Of a stretch of 34,236 nt of DNA, positions 7,763 through 15,637 are shown one piece after another. Location of the stretch: positions 1 to 34,236 of the forward strand of contig NZ_JMIR01000042.1 in the NCBI RefSeq assembly GCF_000714935.1. Direction: 5' to 3'. The notes beneath the pieces are model-generated. The model searched no databases. It was given only the letters and a program-made list of their open reading frames with translations, and was not told the origin of the DNA. Source of the DNA: Tumebacillus flagellatus (GTDB taxonomy: Bacteria > Bacillota > Bacilli > Tumebacillales > Tumebacillaceae). Every line of letters begins with the position of its first letter. The first letter of the stretch is position 1. The position numbers and the translations under genes are program-made.

Positions 7763-8536
7763 ATGCCCACACCGATCTTGGGGCAGCCGGTTGCGACGAT
7801 GTTTCAACTGCGCAACTATCTGCACCAAATCAATCCCGATGCGCCCGACTATTCCTCATGGTATATCACCATCGGGCGCAAATACGGCGTGCGCGGGGAC
7901 ATCGCGTTTTGCCAATCGATTTTGGAGACGAATACTTGGCGGTACGGCAATCTCGTGCTGCCGGAGCAGAACAACTTCGCGGGAATCGGGGCGACCGGCG
8001 GAACGAACCGGGGGTCGTACTTTTCGACACCGCAAGCCGGGATTGAGGCGCAAATTCAGCATTTGTACGCGTACGCCACCTCCCTGCCGCTGCCGGCGAA
8101 CACCGTGCAGCTCGACCCGCGCTTTACGTTGGTCACGCGGGGCGTCGCTCCGAATTGGGAAGATCTCTCCGGCCGCTGGGCGACAGATCCGACGTACGGC
8201 GCGAAGGTCATCGCGCTGTACCAAGATCTGATGAAGACGCAAAGCGCGCTGAATCCGCCAACCGGCGGTTCAACCGGCGGCACGACGACGGGTCAGCCTT
8301 CCACAGGCACGGGAACGACGCCGACGCCGCCGGTCGTCTCGGTTCCGGTAAGCCAGCAGTTTGCCGACATCGATTCGAACGCTTGGTACACTCCGTACGT
8401 GCAACGCATCGTCGATCTCGGCATCATGCGCGGCGAAGACGACAACCGCTTCCACCCCAATGACACCGCCACGCGCGCCGAACTCGCCGCGGCCCTCTAT
8501 AGGCTCTACCAATCCCTGAACAAACCGAACGCCTGA
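7763..8536 (+). CDS. Glucosaminidase-domain protein with C-terminal SLH motif
   Basis: A 257-aa protein. Residues about 15-150 resemble the glucosaminidase/LytG-type lysozyme fold (YGVRGDIAFCQSILETNTWRYG, NNFAGIGATGG, FSTPQAGIEAQIQHLYAYA, WATDPTYGAKVIALY), which cleaves peptidoglycan glycan chains; the Glu in SILETN is the probable catalytic acid. A Gly/Thr/Pro linker (about 165-195) leads to one SLH unit (FADIDSNAWYTPYVQRIVDLGIM ... FHPNDTATRAELAAALYRLYQ, split here), which binds pyruvylated wall polymers. No standard signal peptide is visible, which is odd for a wall enzyme and suggests release by lysis (as for phage or spore enzymes) or a different export route. ATG 7763 has GAGAGG nine bases upstream; the in-frame ATG at 7757 is too close. 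Confidence 0.78.
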   Translation: MPTPILGQPVATMFQLRNYLHQINPDAPDYSSWYITIGRKYGVRGDIAFCQSILETNTWRYGNLVLPEQNNFAGIGATGGTNRGSYFSTPQAGIEAQIQHLYAYATSLPLPANTVQLDPRFTLVTRGVAPNWEDLSGRWATDPTYGAKVIALYQDLMKTQSALNPPTGGSTGGTTTGQPSTGTGTTPTPPVVSVPVSQQFADIDSNAWYTPYVQRIVDLGIMRGEDDNRFHPNDTATRAELAAALYRLYQSLNKPNA

Positions 8537-8543
8537 TACCCAA

Positions 8544-8583
8544 AAAAGAGCCTGCACGCCTTTTTCCGCGTGCACGCTCTTAT
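8544..8583. terminator. Bidirectional terminator
   Basis: Stem AAGAGC-C-TGCACGC / GCGTGCA-C-GCTCTT around a CTTTTTCC loop, between two convergent genes. It overlaps the boundary of the minus-strand MBL gene ending at 8584. Confidence 0.8.
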
Positions 8584-9420
8584 TTAATGGACGTAGCGGC
8601 CGCTGGCCGGTTTGCCCACCGTATCAAATTCGCGCGCCAACAGCTCCAATCCTTGCGCCAACACCTCACCGGACATCGGCCACCCGTGCCCCGTGTACGC
8701 AACGGCAGGCTTCAACTCCGCGAGACGGCGCACCGACTCCTTGGCCGCGTCCCAATCCGGCGTGAAGTACCACGGCGGCCCGTGCAGTGTCGGCTCCTGA
8801 GACAACACCGAAAGCAGAGACTCCTGCTTCACGGTGATAAACGCATCTCCCGCCAGCACCGTCCGGTCCTCTTCGCGGAAAAACGAGACGTGCCCCTTGG
8901 TATGACCCGGCGTGTGAATCCACTCCCAGCCGTCCAGAAACGGTACGCTGCCGTCCTCGGGCAACGCTTGCACGCGGTTTCCCAGATCAATCGCGCCATG
9001 CGGGAACAGAAACGAAATCCCCGCCACCATGCCGCCGCCCACCGTCGGGTCCGGAGGCGGGTAGTCTTCTTGCCCGGTCAAGTACGGCAACTCGAGGGGA
9101 TGGGCGTAGACGGGCACATCCCATGTTTCGAACACCTCGGGAAAAGCTCCGACATGGTCGAAATGGCCGTGTGTCAGCAGTATCGCTTTCGGCGGCGCAT
9201 CCGTCCCGAACCGCTCCTGTGCCGCTTCGACGATTCGATCCCTCGACCCCGGCATCCCCGCGTCGATCAATACCCAATCCTTCGTTCCCGGCATGCCGAT
9301 CAGGTGCACGTTGACGATCGGCAAAGTCAAATTCAAGATGTCCGGCACCAAATTCTCGCCCAACATCCCCGCCGATCTCGGCTGTGCGATATCTTGCGGC
9401 TCTGATTGTTGCTCTTGCAT
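8584..9420 (-). CDS. MBL-fold metallo-hydrolase
   Basis: A 278-aa metallo-beta-lactamase fold enzyme of the YqgX/glyoxalase II-like group. Zinc ligands are seen in LTHGHFDHVGA (HxHxDH), HTPGHTKGHVS, the bridging Asp of VLAGDAF and the last His of AYTGHGWPM. These enzymes hydrolyse thioesters, lactones or phosphodiesters; the substrate here cannot be deduced. The protein is soluble and has no signal peptide. I place the start at ATG 9420, nine or fewer bases after a GGAGGAGG ribosome-binding site. The longer frame, which starts at 9447, would swallow that site. Four unrelated-looking MBL enzymes occur in this window, none in an operon with the others. Confidence 0.88.
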   Translation of the reverse strand: MQEQQSEPQDIAQPRSAGMLGENLVPDILNLTLPIVNVHLIGMPGTKDWVLIDAGMPGSRDRIVEAAQERFGTDAPPKAILLTHGHFDHVGAFPEVFETWDVPVYAHPLELPYLTGQEDYPPPDPTVGGGMVAGISFLFPHGAIDLGNRVQALPEDGSVPFLDGWEWIHTPGHTKGHVSFFREEDRTVLAGDAFITVKQESLLSVLSQEPTLHGPPWYFTPDWDAAKESVRRLAELKPAVAYTGHGWPMSGEVLAQGLELLAREFDTVGKPASGRYVH

Positions 9421-9518
9421 GAGGGCACCTCCTCCAAAAAAACACATCTGCCGTTAGTGTGTGCCCCGCCGGATCGATTCAACCTGAAATTCCTTGGCAC
9501 ACTACCACCATGTAAGAA

Positions 9519-9555
9519 AAAAAGCCCTGCTGTCTTCGCGGCAGCAAGGCTTTTC
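9519..9555 (-). terminator. Terminator after the LuxR/GIY-YIG gene
   Basis: On the minus strand, AAAAGCC-TTGCTG pairs with CAGCA-GGGCTTTTTTT around a short loop, directly after the stop at 9557. The stem has one mismatch. Confidence 0.78.
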
Positions 9556-9556
9556 C

Positions 9557-10564
9557 CTACATCTCTTCTTCCAACTCGTTGTACCCGTTCTCTCCATAAG
9601 GCTGCAACTTCTCCAACCACTTCGCTTCCAGCAACTTCGCTTGCTCGCCTTCCGCCACGGTGTCCTGCGGCCCTTCGGATTCCGGTTTGACCAGTTCCAA
9701 CACTTCAAACACGAACTGATCCGCGCCGTACTTGTCGTAATCCGCCTGCAGCTTCGGCAGGCGGTTCATTTTGGTCTTCAACTCGAACTTGATGCGGTTG
9801 ATCATCCCGTCCACATTCGGAGAGCTGCCCACGTATACCTTGCCGTTTGCCAAGCATTTCACTTGGTAGACCCCGACCGGGCGGCGGGTGTTTTTGTACT
9901 CCCATTTCATTTGCGCTTTCTTGTCCATCTCCGTCTCCCCTTTCCTCCAATACGCGCGGCCGTCCGCCTCGCGCTCCAACCCGCCTTGCTCAATCAACAG
10001 CCGACGCACCAGCACATGATCGGTGTACAACTCGCCAAGCAACTCATTGACTTCCGCCTCTGTGTAAAAGCGCCCCGGCTGAAATCGTTTGATCGCTTCC
10101 TCCAGCGCTTCTTGGCGCTTTTTCCCCTTCGCGGGGAACTCGCTCGGAACGCGCGCCTCCCGGTTCGCCGCCTCCCGGGTGCGTGGCGGCGCGAGGGAAT
10201 CGAGCTGCCCCATGATCGCGAGAAACACGCGGGCTTGCCGCTCCTTCTCCCGCAGCGCAAACCGATGGTTGCGCACGGTGGACAAACTGGAGCCCGTCTT
10301 GCTCGCAATTTCCGCATCGCTGTACCCTGCCGCGAAATATTCGAGCAACGTGCGCTGCGTCTCGGTGAGGCCCGTTTCCTTTTTGCCTAGTCCAAGAAGG
10401 GCGGTCAGCACGGATCCGTGCTCCCGCTCGATGTGGCGCTTCATCGCTTTCTGTGCATCGTACAGCACCCCGTCTTCCGGGTAGATCACGCCCTGTTCAG
10501 ACGACGCCTCGCAAAACATGCAGAAATACTGCTCGTCTTCATAACGATACCCACGATCATACAT
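9557..10564 (-). CDS. Zinc-finger-like / LuxR HTH / DUF2087 / GIY-YIG fusion protein
   Basis: A 335-aa multi-domain protein. Residues 15-49 carry a CxxC...HxxxxH pattern (C15, C18, H44, H49) like a small zinc finger. Residues 66-110 are a LuxR/GerE-type helix-turn-helix (TETQRTLLEYFAAGYSDAEI, ASKTGSSLSTVRNHRFAL). Residues 150-207 match DUF2087 (FQPGRFYTEAEVNELL, DHVLVRRLLIEQGGLER, then GRAYWR). Residues 229-300 look like a GIY-YIG nuclease fold, with GVYQVKCLANGKVYVGSS giving the two tyrosine strands and R257 in the expected arginine position. HTH-DUF2087 proteins are known as regulators; the added GIY-YIG part could cut or merely bind nucleic acid. A strong promoter and a GGAGG site support ATG 10564. 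It is monocistronic. Confidence 0.8.
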   Translation of the reverse strand: MYDRGYRYEDEQYFCMFCEASSEQGVIYPEDGVLYDAQKAMKRHIEREHGSVLTALLGLGKKETGLTETQRTLLEYFAAGYSDAEIASKTGSSLSTVRNHRFALREKERQARVFLAIMGQLDSLAPPRTREAANREARVPSEFPAKGKKRQEALEEAIKRFQPGRFYTEAEVNELLGELYTDHVLVRRLLIEQGGLEREADGRAYWRKGETEMDKKAQMKWEYKNTRRPVGVYQVKCLANGKVYVGSSPNVDGMINRIKFELKTKMNRLPKLQADYDKYGADQFVFEVLELVKPESEGPQDTVAEGEQAKLLEAKWLEKLQPYGENGYNELEEEM

Positions 10565-10599
10565 AGACGAAACCTCCAAACGTCTGTTATTTTATAGAC

Positions 10600-10628
10600 A
10601 TATTACGATATCATCTAGAAAGTGTCAA
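10600..10628 (-). promoter_or_regulatory. Vegetative promoter of the LuxR/GIY-YIG gene
   Basis: Minus strand TTGACA (10628-10623), a 17-base spacer and TAATAT (10605-10600), 36 bases before the start codon. Confidence 0.8.
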
Positions 10629-10651
10629 TCACAAGCTCTCATTTGAGCACA

Positions 10652-10691
10652 AAAAAAGAGCACTCGGGAATGCACCCGAATGCTCTTTTTT
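10652..10691. terminator. Terminator after the NlpC/P60 gene
   Basis: AAAAAAGAGCA-CT-CGGG pairs with CCCG-AA-TGCTCTTTTTT around a short loop; T runs on both strands. It lies just past the stop at 10704. Confidence 0.88.
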
Positions 10692-10703
10692 CGAACGTTG
10701 TCC

Positions 10704-11573
10704 TTACAGTACGCGTTTTGCGCCGAGGTAGCGCGCGCCCCAATAGCCGGAACTGAGCGAGTCGATCTTGACGCCGGAAGAAGAGGTCGCCGAGATGAAC
10801 TGCGAGCCGCCAAGCGAGATGCCGACGTGCGAGACGCCGGAGCCGGAGGTGTTGAAGAACACGAGGTCTCCCGGTTGCAGGTTCGCTTTGGAAACCGGCG
10901 CTCCGCTTTGGTACATTTGACGCGACGTGCGGGGTACTGTGACATGGTTTTGGTTGAAGACGTAGCCGACCAAGCCGGAGCAATCAAATCCCTTCGGCGT
11001 GGTGCCGCCCCAAACGTACGGGACGCCCATGTATTGCTTGGCGCTTTCTACGATCTTCGTGCCAAGTGCAGGTCCTGCCAAAGCTTGAAGTGGTTGGGCC
11101 ACCGGTGCGTAGCTCTTGCCGTCTGTGGACAAGAGGGCGGAACTCGTTTGTCCGTCCCAATTCACCGCGCCGCCCAGCGACTCCGTGACAAAGCGCAGCG
11201 GCACATAGGTACGATCGCCGATCAATTCCGAGGTCGTATCCATGCCCACCGGCTGACCGTTGACCACACCGATCGCCGTGCCGGTTTGGACGCTGACGGT
11301 CTGAGAGCCTTTGACGATGCTGACTTTGACTTCATCGCCGACCGCTTTCCAAGACACCTCGTAGCCCATCGACTCCGAGACGAATCGAAGCGGTACCTGA
11401 ATGCGGTCGTTGTCGTCGAGAAACGGCTGCGCGTCCGGGAAGTTGACCAATTGGTCGTTCACCTGAACATTCACACCGTACTCCGGGGCTGCCTGTGCCG
11501 CCGTTCCCCACAACGACGAAATTCCGGCCGCCAAGGCCGTGGCGGTGATCACGTGTCTCCAGTACTTGTTCAA
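10704..11573 (-). CDS. Secreted NlpC/P60 cell-wall endopeptidase with copper-amine-oxidase-N-type domain
   Basis: A 289-aa exported wall hydrolase. Residues 1-28 are a signal peptide ending AAQA. Residues 30-150 contain two copper amine oxidase N-terminal-like units (NDRIQVPLRFVSESMG and DRTYVPLRFVTESLGG), a wall-associated module common in this group of Firmicutes. Residues 170-289 form the NlpC/P60 domain, which cleaves gamma-D-Glu to diamino acid bonds in stem peptides. It has C198 in GFDCSGLVGY and H249 in GVSHVGISLGG as catalytic residues. The start is TTG 11573, with GGAGG nine bases upstream. The gene lies directly behind a c-di-AMP riboswitch, so it should be turned down when c-di-AMP is high. 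Confidence 0.93.
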   Translation of the reverse strand: MNKYWRHVITATALAAGISSLWGTAAQAAPEYGVNVQVNDQLVNFPDAQPFLDDNDRIQVPLRFVSESMGYEVSWKAVGDEVKVSIVKGSQTVSVQTGTAIGVVNGQPVGMDTTSELIGDRTYVPLRFVTESLGGAVNWDGQTSSALLSTDGKSYAPVAQPLQALAGPALGTKIVESAKQYMGVPYVWGGTTPKGFDCSGLVGYVFNQNHVTVPRTSRQMYQSGAPVSKANLQPGDLVFFNTSGSGVSHVGISLGGSQFISATSSSGVKIDSLSSGYWGARYLGAKRVL

Positions 11574-11587
11574 TGATTTGCCCTCCT

Positions 11588-11737
11588 AAATGCCTCCGAG
11601 GTTAGTTGACGGGTTCGGGAAGAGGTTCCCTAGTCAAGTGCCGGCTCCCTGCGTTGCGGGCATGCCGGGTCTTGCACATTCACCCCATAAGTGTTGCGTC
11701 CCCCGTACCATAGGTTGAATCTATGGATTCGGCTTTG
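11588..11737 (-). promoter_or_regulatory. c-di-AMP riboswitch (ydaO-yuaA type)
   Basis: The minus-strand leader carries the hallmark blocks of this riboswitch in order: AAAGCCGAATCC, ACGGGGGACGCAAC, GGGGTGAAT, GGGAACCTCTTCC, CGAACCCGTCA and CTAACCTCGGAGGC. The ends (AAAGCC and GGC-A-TTT) can close the P1 stem. The class binds two c-di-AMP molecules and normally switches expression off in wall-hydrolase and osmolyte genes, matching the NlpC/P60 gene 15 bases downstream. No separate intrinsic terminator is obvious before the ribosome-binding site. The GGAGG lies just after P1, so control may be translational. Confidence 0.93.
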
Positions 11738-11751
11738 ATTCATCTAGATAA

Positions 11752-11780
11752 AGGGTAGCATGTTCAGCGAATCCTCTCAA
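11752..11780 (-). promoter_or_regulatory. Promoter of the riboswitch-NlpC/P60 transcript
   Basis: Minus strand TTGAGA (11780-11775), a 17-base spacer and TACCCT (11757-11752). Transcription would begin about ten bases before the riboswitch. Confidence 0.55.
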
Positions 11781-11832
11781 TATATTCAGGCAAATTCAAG
11801 TCGTGGTAATTTAGACCAGACTCAAGACGGAA

Positions 11833-11870
11833 AAAAGAGGTGAACCCGCCGGAGCGGGTTCACCTCTTTT
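11833..11870. terminator. Terminator after the first TPR gene
   Basis: A perfect 17-bp stem (AAAAGAGGTGAACCCGC and its complement) with a CGGA loop, just after the minus-strand stop at 11878. It closes the first peptide cassette. Confidence 0.93.
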
Positions 11871-11877
11871 GGATTTC

Positions 11878-14073
11878 TTACAGATCGGTCAATGCGGGAG
11901 CTGTTTGCTGAATCGTATCGAGGTACGGAGATTCGCCGCCTTCGAGATGGCGCTTCCAGTCAGCGAACGCTTCCGCCTCCAGGCCGAGTTCCAGCAGGCA
12001 AGCGCCTCGTTGGAAGTAAATCTCCTGCTCATCCGCAGAACCCGCTTGCAGAGCTTGTGTGTAATCCTCCACCGCCTCTTCAAATCGTTCCAGCGATTGC
12101 AACGCCCACGCGCGGTTAAAGTAGAGCACGTCTGCTTGCGGGTGGTGCCCGATGGCGGTGGTGAGCAGCTCCACGGAGCCGTGTACGTCCCCTTTTTCAA
12201 AGAGGAGCACGGAGAGGTTGGCGTAGGCTTCCAGCAGGGTTGCATCTGCGGCGAGGGCGGCACGAAGAGCCGTTTCTGCCGCTTCCATCTGCTCTTGCGC
12301 CATCTCGATCAGGCCCAGCGTGCAGAGAAGTTGCGCGTGCTGCGGGTCTTGGGCAAGCCCTTCGGCCACGTCCAGACGGGCGGCTTCCGGTTCTCCCGCT
12401 TCCAGATAGAGTGCGGCGCGGTTCAGACGTCCGTCTACGTGAGTCGGCTCGATCTCCAAGAGATAGGAGTAGTCGGCGAACGCTTTTTCCGTTTCGCCGA
12501 GACGGTTGTAGGCACCGGCGCGGTTGTAGTAGAGCTCCGGGAACGGCGGCGAAATTTCGATGGCGTGCGTGTAATCGGCGACGGCTTCTGGGAGCCGGTC
12601 CATCTTGCTGAACAGGTTGCCCCGGTCAAAGTAATACTCCGGGTAGTTCGGGTCGATGGCAATCACGCGGTTTAATTCGGCGAGCGCTTCGTCGTAGCGT
12701 TTCAGGAGGACGAGGATTTGCGATTTGTTGTTCATGAGCACGGAGCGGTGCAACATCTGTTCGTTTTCACCGAGGAGCGCGTCGAGCCGCGCTTGCCCTT
12801 CCGATACGAGGCGCAGCGCTTCTTCGATGTTTCCGAGGTGCATTTCGACGAGGGCGAGGCCGTTGTTGTAGAAAACGGTCCGGAAGGTGCGGTCTTTTTC
12901 GTCGGAAACTTTCTGGACGAGTTCCAACGCTTGATCAATCCAGTACCGGGCGGTCGCGTGATCGCGGTCTTTGCGGTGGCGGGTGTAAAGCATCGACGTT
13001 GCATAGGCGGCTTGCATATGAATCACAAAGCTGTCGGTGTTGGCGCGGGCTTCGTTGTAGAGGGCTTCCGCTTCATCAGCACGGCCCAGAGCGGAGAGCG
13101 AGTTCGTCGCCTTGGTCGTGAACGCCCACATCATCTCCAAGTTCTCGTGCGACCAATCCACAAGTTTGCGGCCTCGCAAGCCGAAGTCCAGACACGCTTC
13201 GTAGAACCCCATGTTGAGGCAGTAGTCCAAGGAAGTGCGCAACGCCTGAATCGCCGCTTGCGTGGAGCTCCCCCGTTCACGATGCCACGGGATGGCACCG
13301 AGTGTCAGCGTAACCTCACCCCGCGCCTCCAACTCATCCGCTCGTTGATCGTGCAGAGCTTGGCGTTGTTCCGCCGCGAGAGACTCGTACGCCGCGATCT
13401 CGTCCGCAAGATCGGACGTGCCGTCGGATTGGACGAAGCGTTTGGCGAGTTCAAGCGGGTCTGGTTCCGCGGTCGCCGCTGGGTGAGTCGAGAGAGTCGC
13501 CGGAGCCTCGAAACGCTCGGCGTATCTCTCCAACGCGTCGCGAACCAACGGTTGCTCCACCTCTTGCTTCGTGCCGAGTATGACTTCCATCTGCGCAGGC
13601 TGGACACGGCGCAACATCGTCGCGAAGAACTCGCCGTCGGTCTGTTCGCAGTCCCCCGCGTTTTCAAAGACGAGTTTCAAGGGACCCATGCGCTCCGGGA
13701 CGGTGAGTTTTTTGAACAACTCGATCACGCCGTGGGTCAAGCGCAGCGTGCGGGCACGCGAGTAAAACCGCGTCCGCTCATGGGGAATGGCGATCGACGT
13801 CAGCGTCTCCCGGGAGGTCGGCACAATTTCGCGCAACTCCGGCGCAAAGCTTAAAATTTCGATGACGTGACGGTCCACGAGATCCGGCCAGTGTTGCAAC
13901 ACGGTCGGAATCAGTTGGCGCATCAATTCCCCGGCCGCCGTATACGGCCCGCGCAGGTTCCGATGCGCGTCGATGACAAAAATCCCCTTCCCCGCGTCCG
14001 CTGCCGGAAGCAAAACTTCACGGTCGGCACGAGTTTGTCCTGTGATCCAGCGATGTTTCGGCGTCTGTGTCAT
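11878..14073 (-). CDS. TPR protein of the peptide cassette, copy 1
   Basis: About 731 aa. The first 210 residues form an alpha/beta domain (GIFVIDAHRNLRGPYTAAGE, APELREIVPTSRETLTSIAI, then LKLVFENAGDCEQTDGEFF). It looks like the N-terminus of a STAND-type NTPase: the hydrophobic strand ending in EN resembles a Walker B region, but no GxxxxGK[ST] P-loop is present. From about 260 to 715 runs a long TPR array (for example YDEALAELNRVIAIDPNYPE, then AVADYTHAIEISPPFPELYY), suited to binding a peptide or protein. It is soluble. It is the last gene of cassette 1, six bases after the PqqD/M50 gene. ATG 14073 has AGGGG eight bases upstream; ATG 14079 is possible. It may be a peptide receptor, scaffold or immunity factor (inference). 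Confidence 0.8.
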   Translation of the reverse strand: MTQTPKHRWITGQTRADREVLLPAADAGKGIFVIDAHRNLRGPYTAAGELMRQLIPTVLQHWPDLVDRHVIEILSFAPELREIVPTSRETLTSIAIPHERTRFYSRARTLRLTHGVIELFKKLTVPERMGPLKLVFENAGDCEQTDGEFFATMLRRVQPAQMEVILGTKQEVEQPLVRDALERYAERFEAPATLSTHPAATAEPDPLELAKRFVQSDGTSDLADEIAAYESLAAEQRQALHDQRADELEARGEVTLTLGAIPWHRERGSSTQAAIQALRTSLDYCLNMGFYEACLDFGLRGRKLVDWSHENLEMMWAFTTKATNSLSALGRADEAEALYNEARANTDSFVIHMQAAYATSMLYTRHRKDRDHATARYWIDQALELVQKVSDEKDRTFRTVFYNNGLALVEMHLGNIEEALRLVSEGQARLDALLGENEQMLHRSVLMNNKSQILVLLKRYDEALAELNRVIAIDPNYPEYYFDRGNLFSKMDRLPEAVADYTHAIEISPPFPELYYNRAGAYNRLGETEKAFADYSYLLEIEPTHVDGRLNRAALYLEAGEPEAARLDVAEGLAQDPQHAQLLCTLGLIEMAQEQMEAAETALRAALAADATLLEAYANLSVLLFEKGDVHGSVELLTTAIGHHPQADVLYFNRAWALQSLERFEEAVEDYTQALQAGSADEQEIYFQRGACLLELGLEAEAFADWKRHLEGGESPYLDTIQQTAPALTDL

Positions 14074-14085
14074 ACTCATTTCCCC

Positions 14086-15324
14086 TCATCCCTCTTGGAC
14101 AATTGATTGTTGTTGACGGCGTCGCGCCAAGCGCTGCCGGATGTACAGCCACACCACAACCCCGTATTGGAGGCCGTTGAAGACGATGAACAGCACGGAA
14201 TCCAGCATCTGATCGGTGGAGCCGTGCAGCAGATTGAGAAAGACCGAGGACAAAAACCTGTACGCGATCGGCAGCATGATGAAGACGAGCACGAACAGGA
14301 AAAACGCGTACCCCGCGCTGTAGAACGGCCCGTACCACCGCGCCGCTTTGGCGTCCTTCTCCGCCCAACGCGACGGGTCATACCGTTTGTGATCGGCGCG
14401 AATCAAGCGGTACCAGACGTTCGCAATCCGCTGCCTTGCCGTCTCTTGCAAGTTGACGCAGCCGAGCAGCGTGACGATGACGTAGTAGATATCGGTTTGC
14501 AGATGGAAGTAGAATTGCCAGAGGAACCGCAAAATCGTGGTGAAACAGAGCGCCAAGCAAAACCTTGCGAAGACGTTCAGTTCGCCTGTGAGAAGTTGCA
14601 CACCCCCTGCGATCAGGACCAGCGCCGAAAAAAACAACACGTCGCCAAACATCCCCGACAAAAACGGCAGATACCGCACCTTGCGCGGCAAACCGGCAAT
14701 TCCCGGCATCGACGTTTGGAACACCAGCATGTACATCCGCCGCCCGACGCTCAGTTTGGACGGCAGCCCCAACCGCCAGCCGGCGAGCAAGTGCATGCTT
14801 TCATGAACCAGGATGCCGAGCATCTGCCCGAGAAACAGCCCGATGATGATCACCGTTGAATAATCGGTGAAAAAGACGTGCTGTCGCGTAGGTCGTAACT
14901 CCGGGTACTTCCATAGAAACGCAACGCCCGCCCCGATCAACACCGCATAGAGCACCCAAGCCACGGGAGTGAACGCCCATTTCCCAAGCGCTTGGCGTCG
15001 CAGCGGAGGGCTGTCCGAGCGGGACGCAGCGGGATCATGCGGATGTGCTGCTAAGCCTTCAGGTTCCTCCATGACGAACGTGAGGTCGCGCAAGGTCTCC
15101 AAGAAATCTTCGATGTCGATTTCTTCGTGATACGTCTCTTGGTACCAGCGGGCCGCTTCGCCCACGGTGAGACCCGCTTGGAATTGCTTGACCAACTCCG
15201 CGCCGTCCTCAGGAAACACGGCAAATGTATCCGTTCCAAACCGCCCGATCGACACCCCTTCCGCGTCGGGGAGGAAGGTCAACGGGTGCAGGTGAATTTT
15301 TCGTCGGTCTTGTTGCTCCTCCAT
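14086..15324 (-). CDS. PqqD-like domain / M50-type membrane metalloprotease, copy 1
   Basis: A 412-aa membrane protein. Residues 20-85 form a PqqD-like winged-helix unit (GVSIGRFGTDTFAVFPEDG, AGLTVGEAARWYQETY, IDIEDFLETLRDLTFV), the RiPP recognition fold that binds leader peptides. About six or seven membrane helices follow. The zinc motif HESMH (HExxH) is at 174-178 inside a helix. A later QTDIYYVIVTLLGC segment matches the DGYYxLxD region of peptide zinc metalloproteases and offers the third ligand Asp. It most likely binds and cleaves the small leader peptides encoded upstream, at or in the membrane. ATG 15324 has GAGGTG upstream. It lies between a precursor gene and the TPR gene. The family is related in layout to YydH-type proteases. 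Confidence 0.82.
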   Translation of the reverse strand: MEEQQDRRKIHLHPLTFLPDAEGVSIGRFGTDTFAVFPEDGAELVKQFQAGLTVGEAARWYQETYHEEIDIEDFLETLRDLTFVMEEPEGLAAHPHDPAASRSDSPPLRRQALGKWAFTPVAWVLYAVLIGAGVAFLWKYPELRPTRQHVFFTDYSTVIIIGLFLGQMLGILVHESMHLLAGWRLGLPSKLSVGRRMYMLVFQTSMPGIAGLPRKVRYLPFLSGMFGDVLFFSALVLIAGGVQLLTGELNVFARFCLALCFTTILRFLWQFYFHLQTDIYYVIVTLLGCVNLQETARQRIANVWYRLIRADHKRYDPSRWAEKDAKAARWYGPFYSAGYAFFLFVLVFIMLPIAYRFLSSVFLNLLHGSTDQMLDSVLFIVFNGLQYGVVVWLYIRQRLARRRQQQSIVQEG

Positions 15325-15354
15325 GTGTACACCTCAATTCCTCGAGAGATCATG

Positions 15355-15388
15355 AAAAAGCGGGGCCGCGCTGTGCCCCGCTTTTTTT
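15355..15388 (-). terminator. Internal terminator between precursor 1 and the protease gene
   Basis: Stem AAAAAGCGGGGC / GCCCCGCTTTTT, T-rich on the minus strand, placed after the peptide stop (15404) and before the protease start (15324). Partial read-through would give much more precursor than enzyme mRNA. Confidence 0.88.
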
Positions 15389-15403
15389 CTCCGAAGAGGG
15401 TTC

Positions 15404-15496
15404 TTATGCCCAAACCGGGCCGCACGGCTCGCCGTACAGGGAAGCCGTCGTGGTGAGTTTTACCGCTTCGGTTTTCTTGACGATTACTTTTTTCAT
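15404..15496 (-). CDS. Short precursor peptide 1 (30 aa), cassette 1
   Basis: GGAGG, eight bases, ATG 15496, 30 codons, TAA. The leader is MKKVIVKKTEAVKLTTTA and the tail SLYGEPCGPVWA has a single Cys, two Pro and a Trp. The leader is shared almost word for word with four more small genes at 19196-19821, and the gene lies directly upstream of the PqqD-like/protease gene. That makes a leader-core precursor very likely. The leader is basic but has no hydrophobic core, so it is not a Sec signal peptide. The mature product and its modification are unknown; cleavage near LY is a guess. Confidence 0.85.
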   Translation of the reverse strand: MKKVIVKKTEAVKLTTTASLYGEPCGPVWA

Positions 15497-15525
15497 GCTA
15501 GATTCCTCCGCTTCAATTGTGATTT

Positions 15526-15566
15526 TGTAGTTGGTATGTAAGTTACCCTCTACACAATTAGGTATA
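15526..15566 (-). promoter_or_regulatory. Conserved 5' leader element and weak -10 of precursor 1
   Basis: GTGTAG (15555-15550) and CTACA (15530-15526) form an inverted repeat in the untranslated leader. The same arrangement, with matching GTGTAGA and CCAACTACA blocks and nearly the same spacing to the ATG, precedes precursor 2. A TATACC (15566-15561) lies just upstream as a possible -10; TTGAAT at 15591-15586 is a -35 at a long 19-base spacing. GTTACC-TC and GAGGGTAAC flank the -10 as a further imperfect inverted repeat. Confidence 0.5.
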
Positions 15567-15599
15567 TGAGATGAGGTAACGAAGTATTCAAAAAATAAA

Positions 15600-15628
15600 A
15601 AGGAGATATGCTCGTGGCATATCTCCTT
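15600..15628 (-). terminator. Terminator after the second TPR gene
   Basis: A perfect 12-bp stem AAGGAGATATGC / GCATATCTCCTT followed on the minus strand by a T-rich tract, ten bases past the stop at 15638. It separates cassette 2 from cassette 1. Confidence 0.88.
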
Positions 15629-15637
15629 ATCACCTGT

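Noticed and set aside
9455-9503. Imperfect inverted repeat AGTGTGTGCC ... GGCACACT upstream of the MBL gene
   Set aside because: One arm needs a bulge, the spacing is wide and there is no clear promoter; too weak to call an operator.
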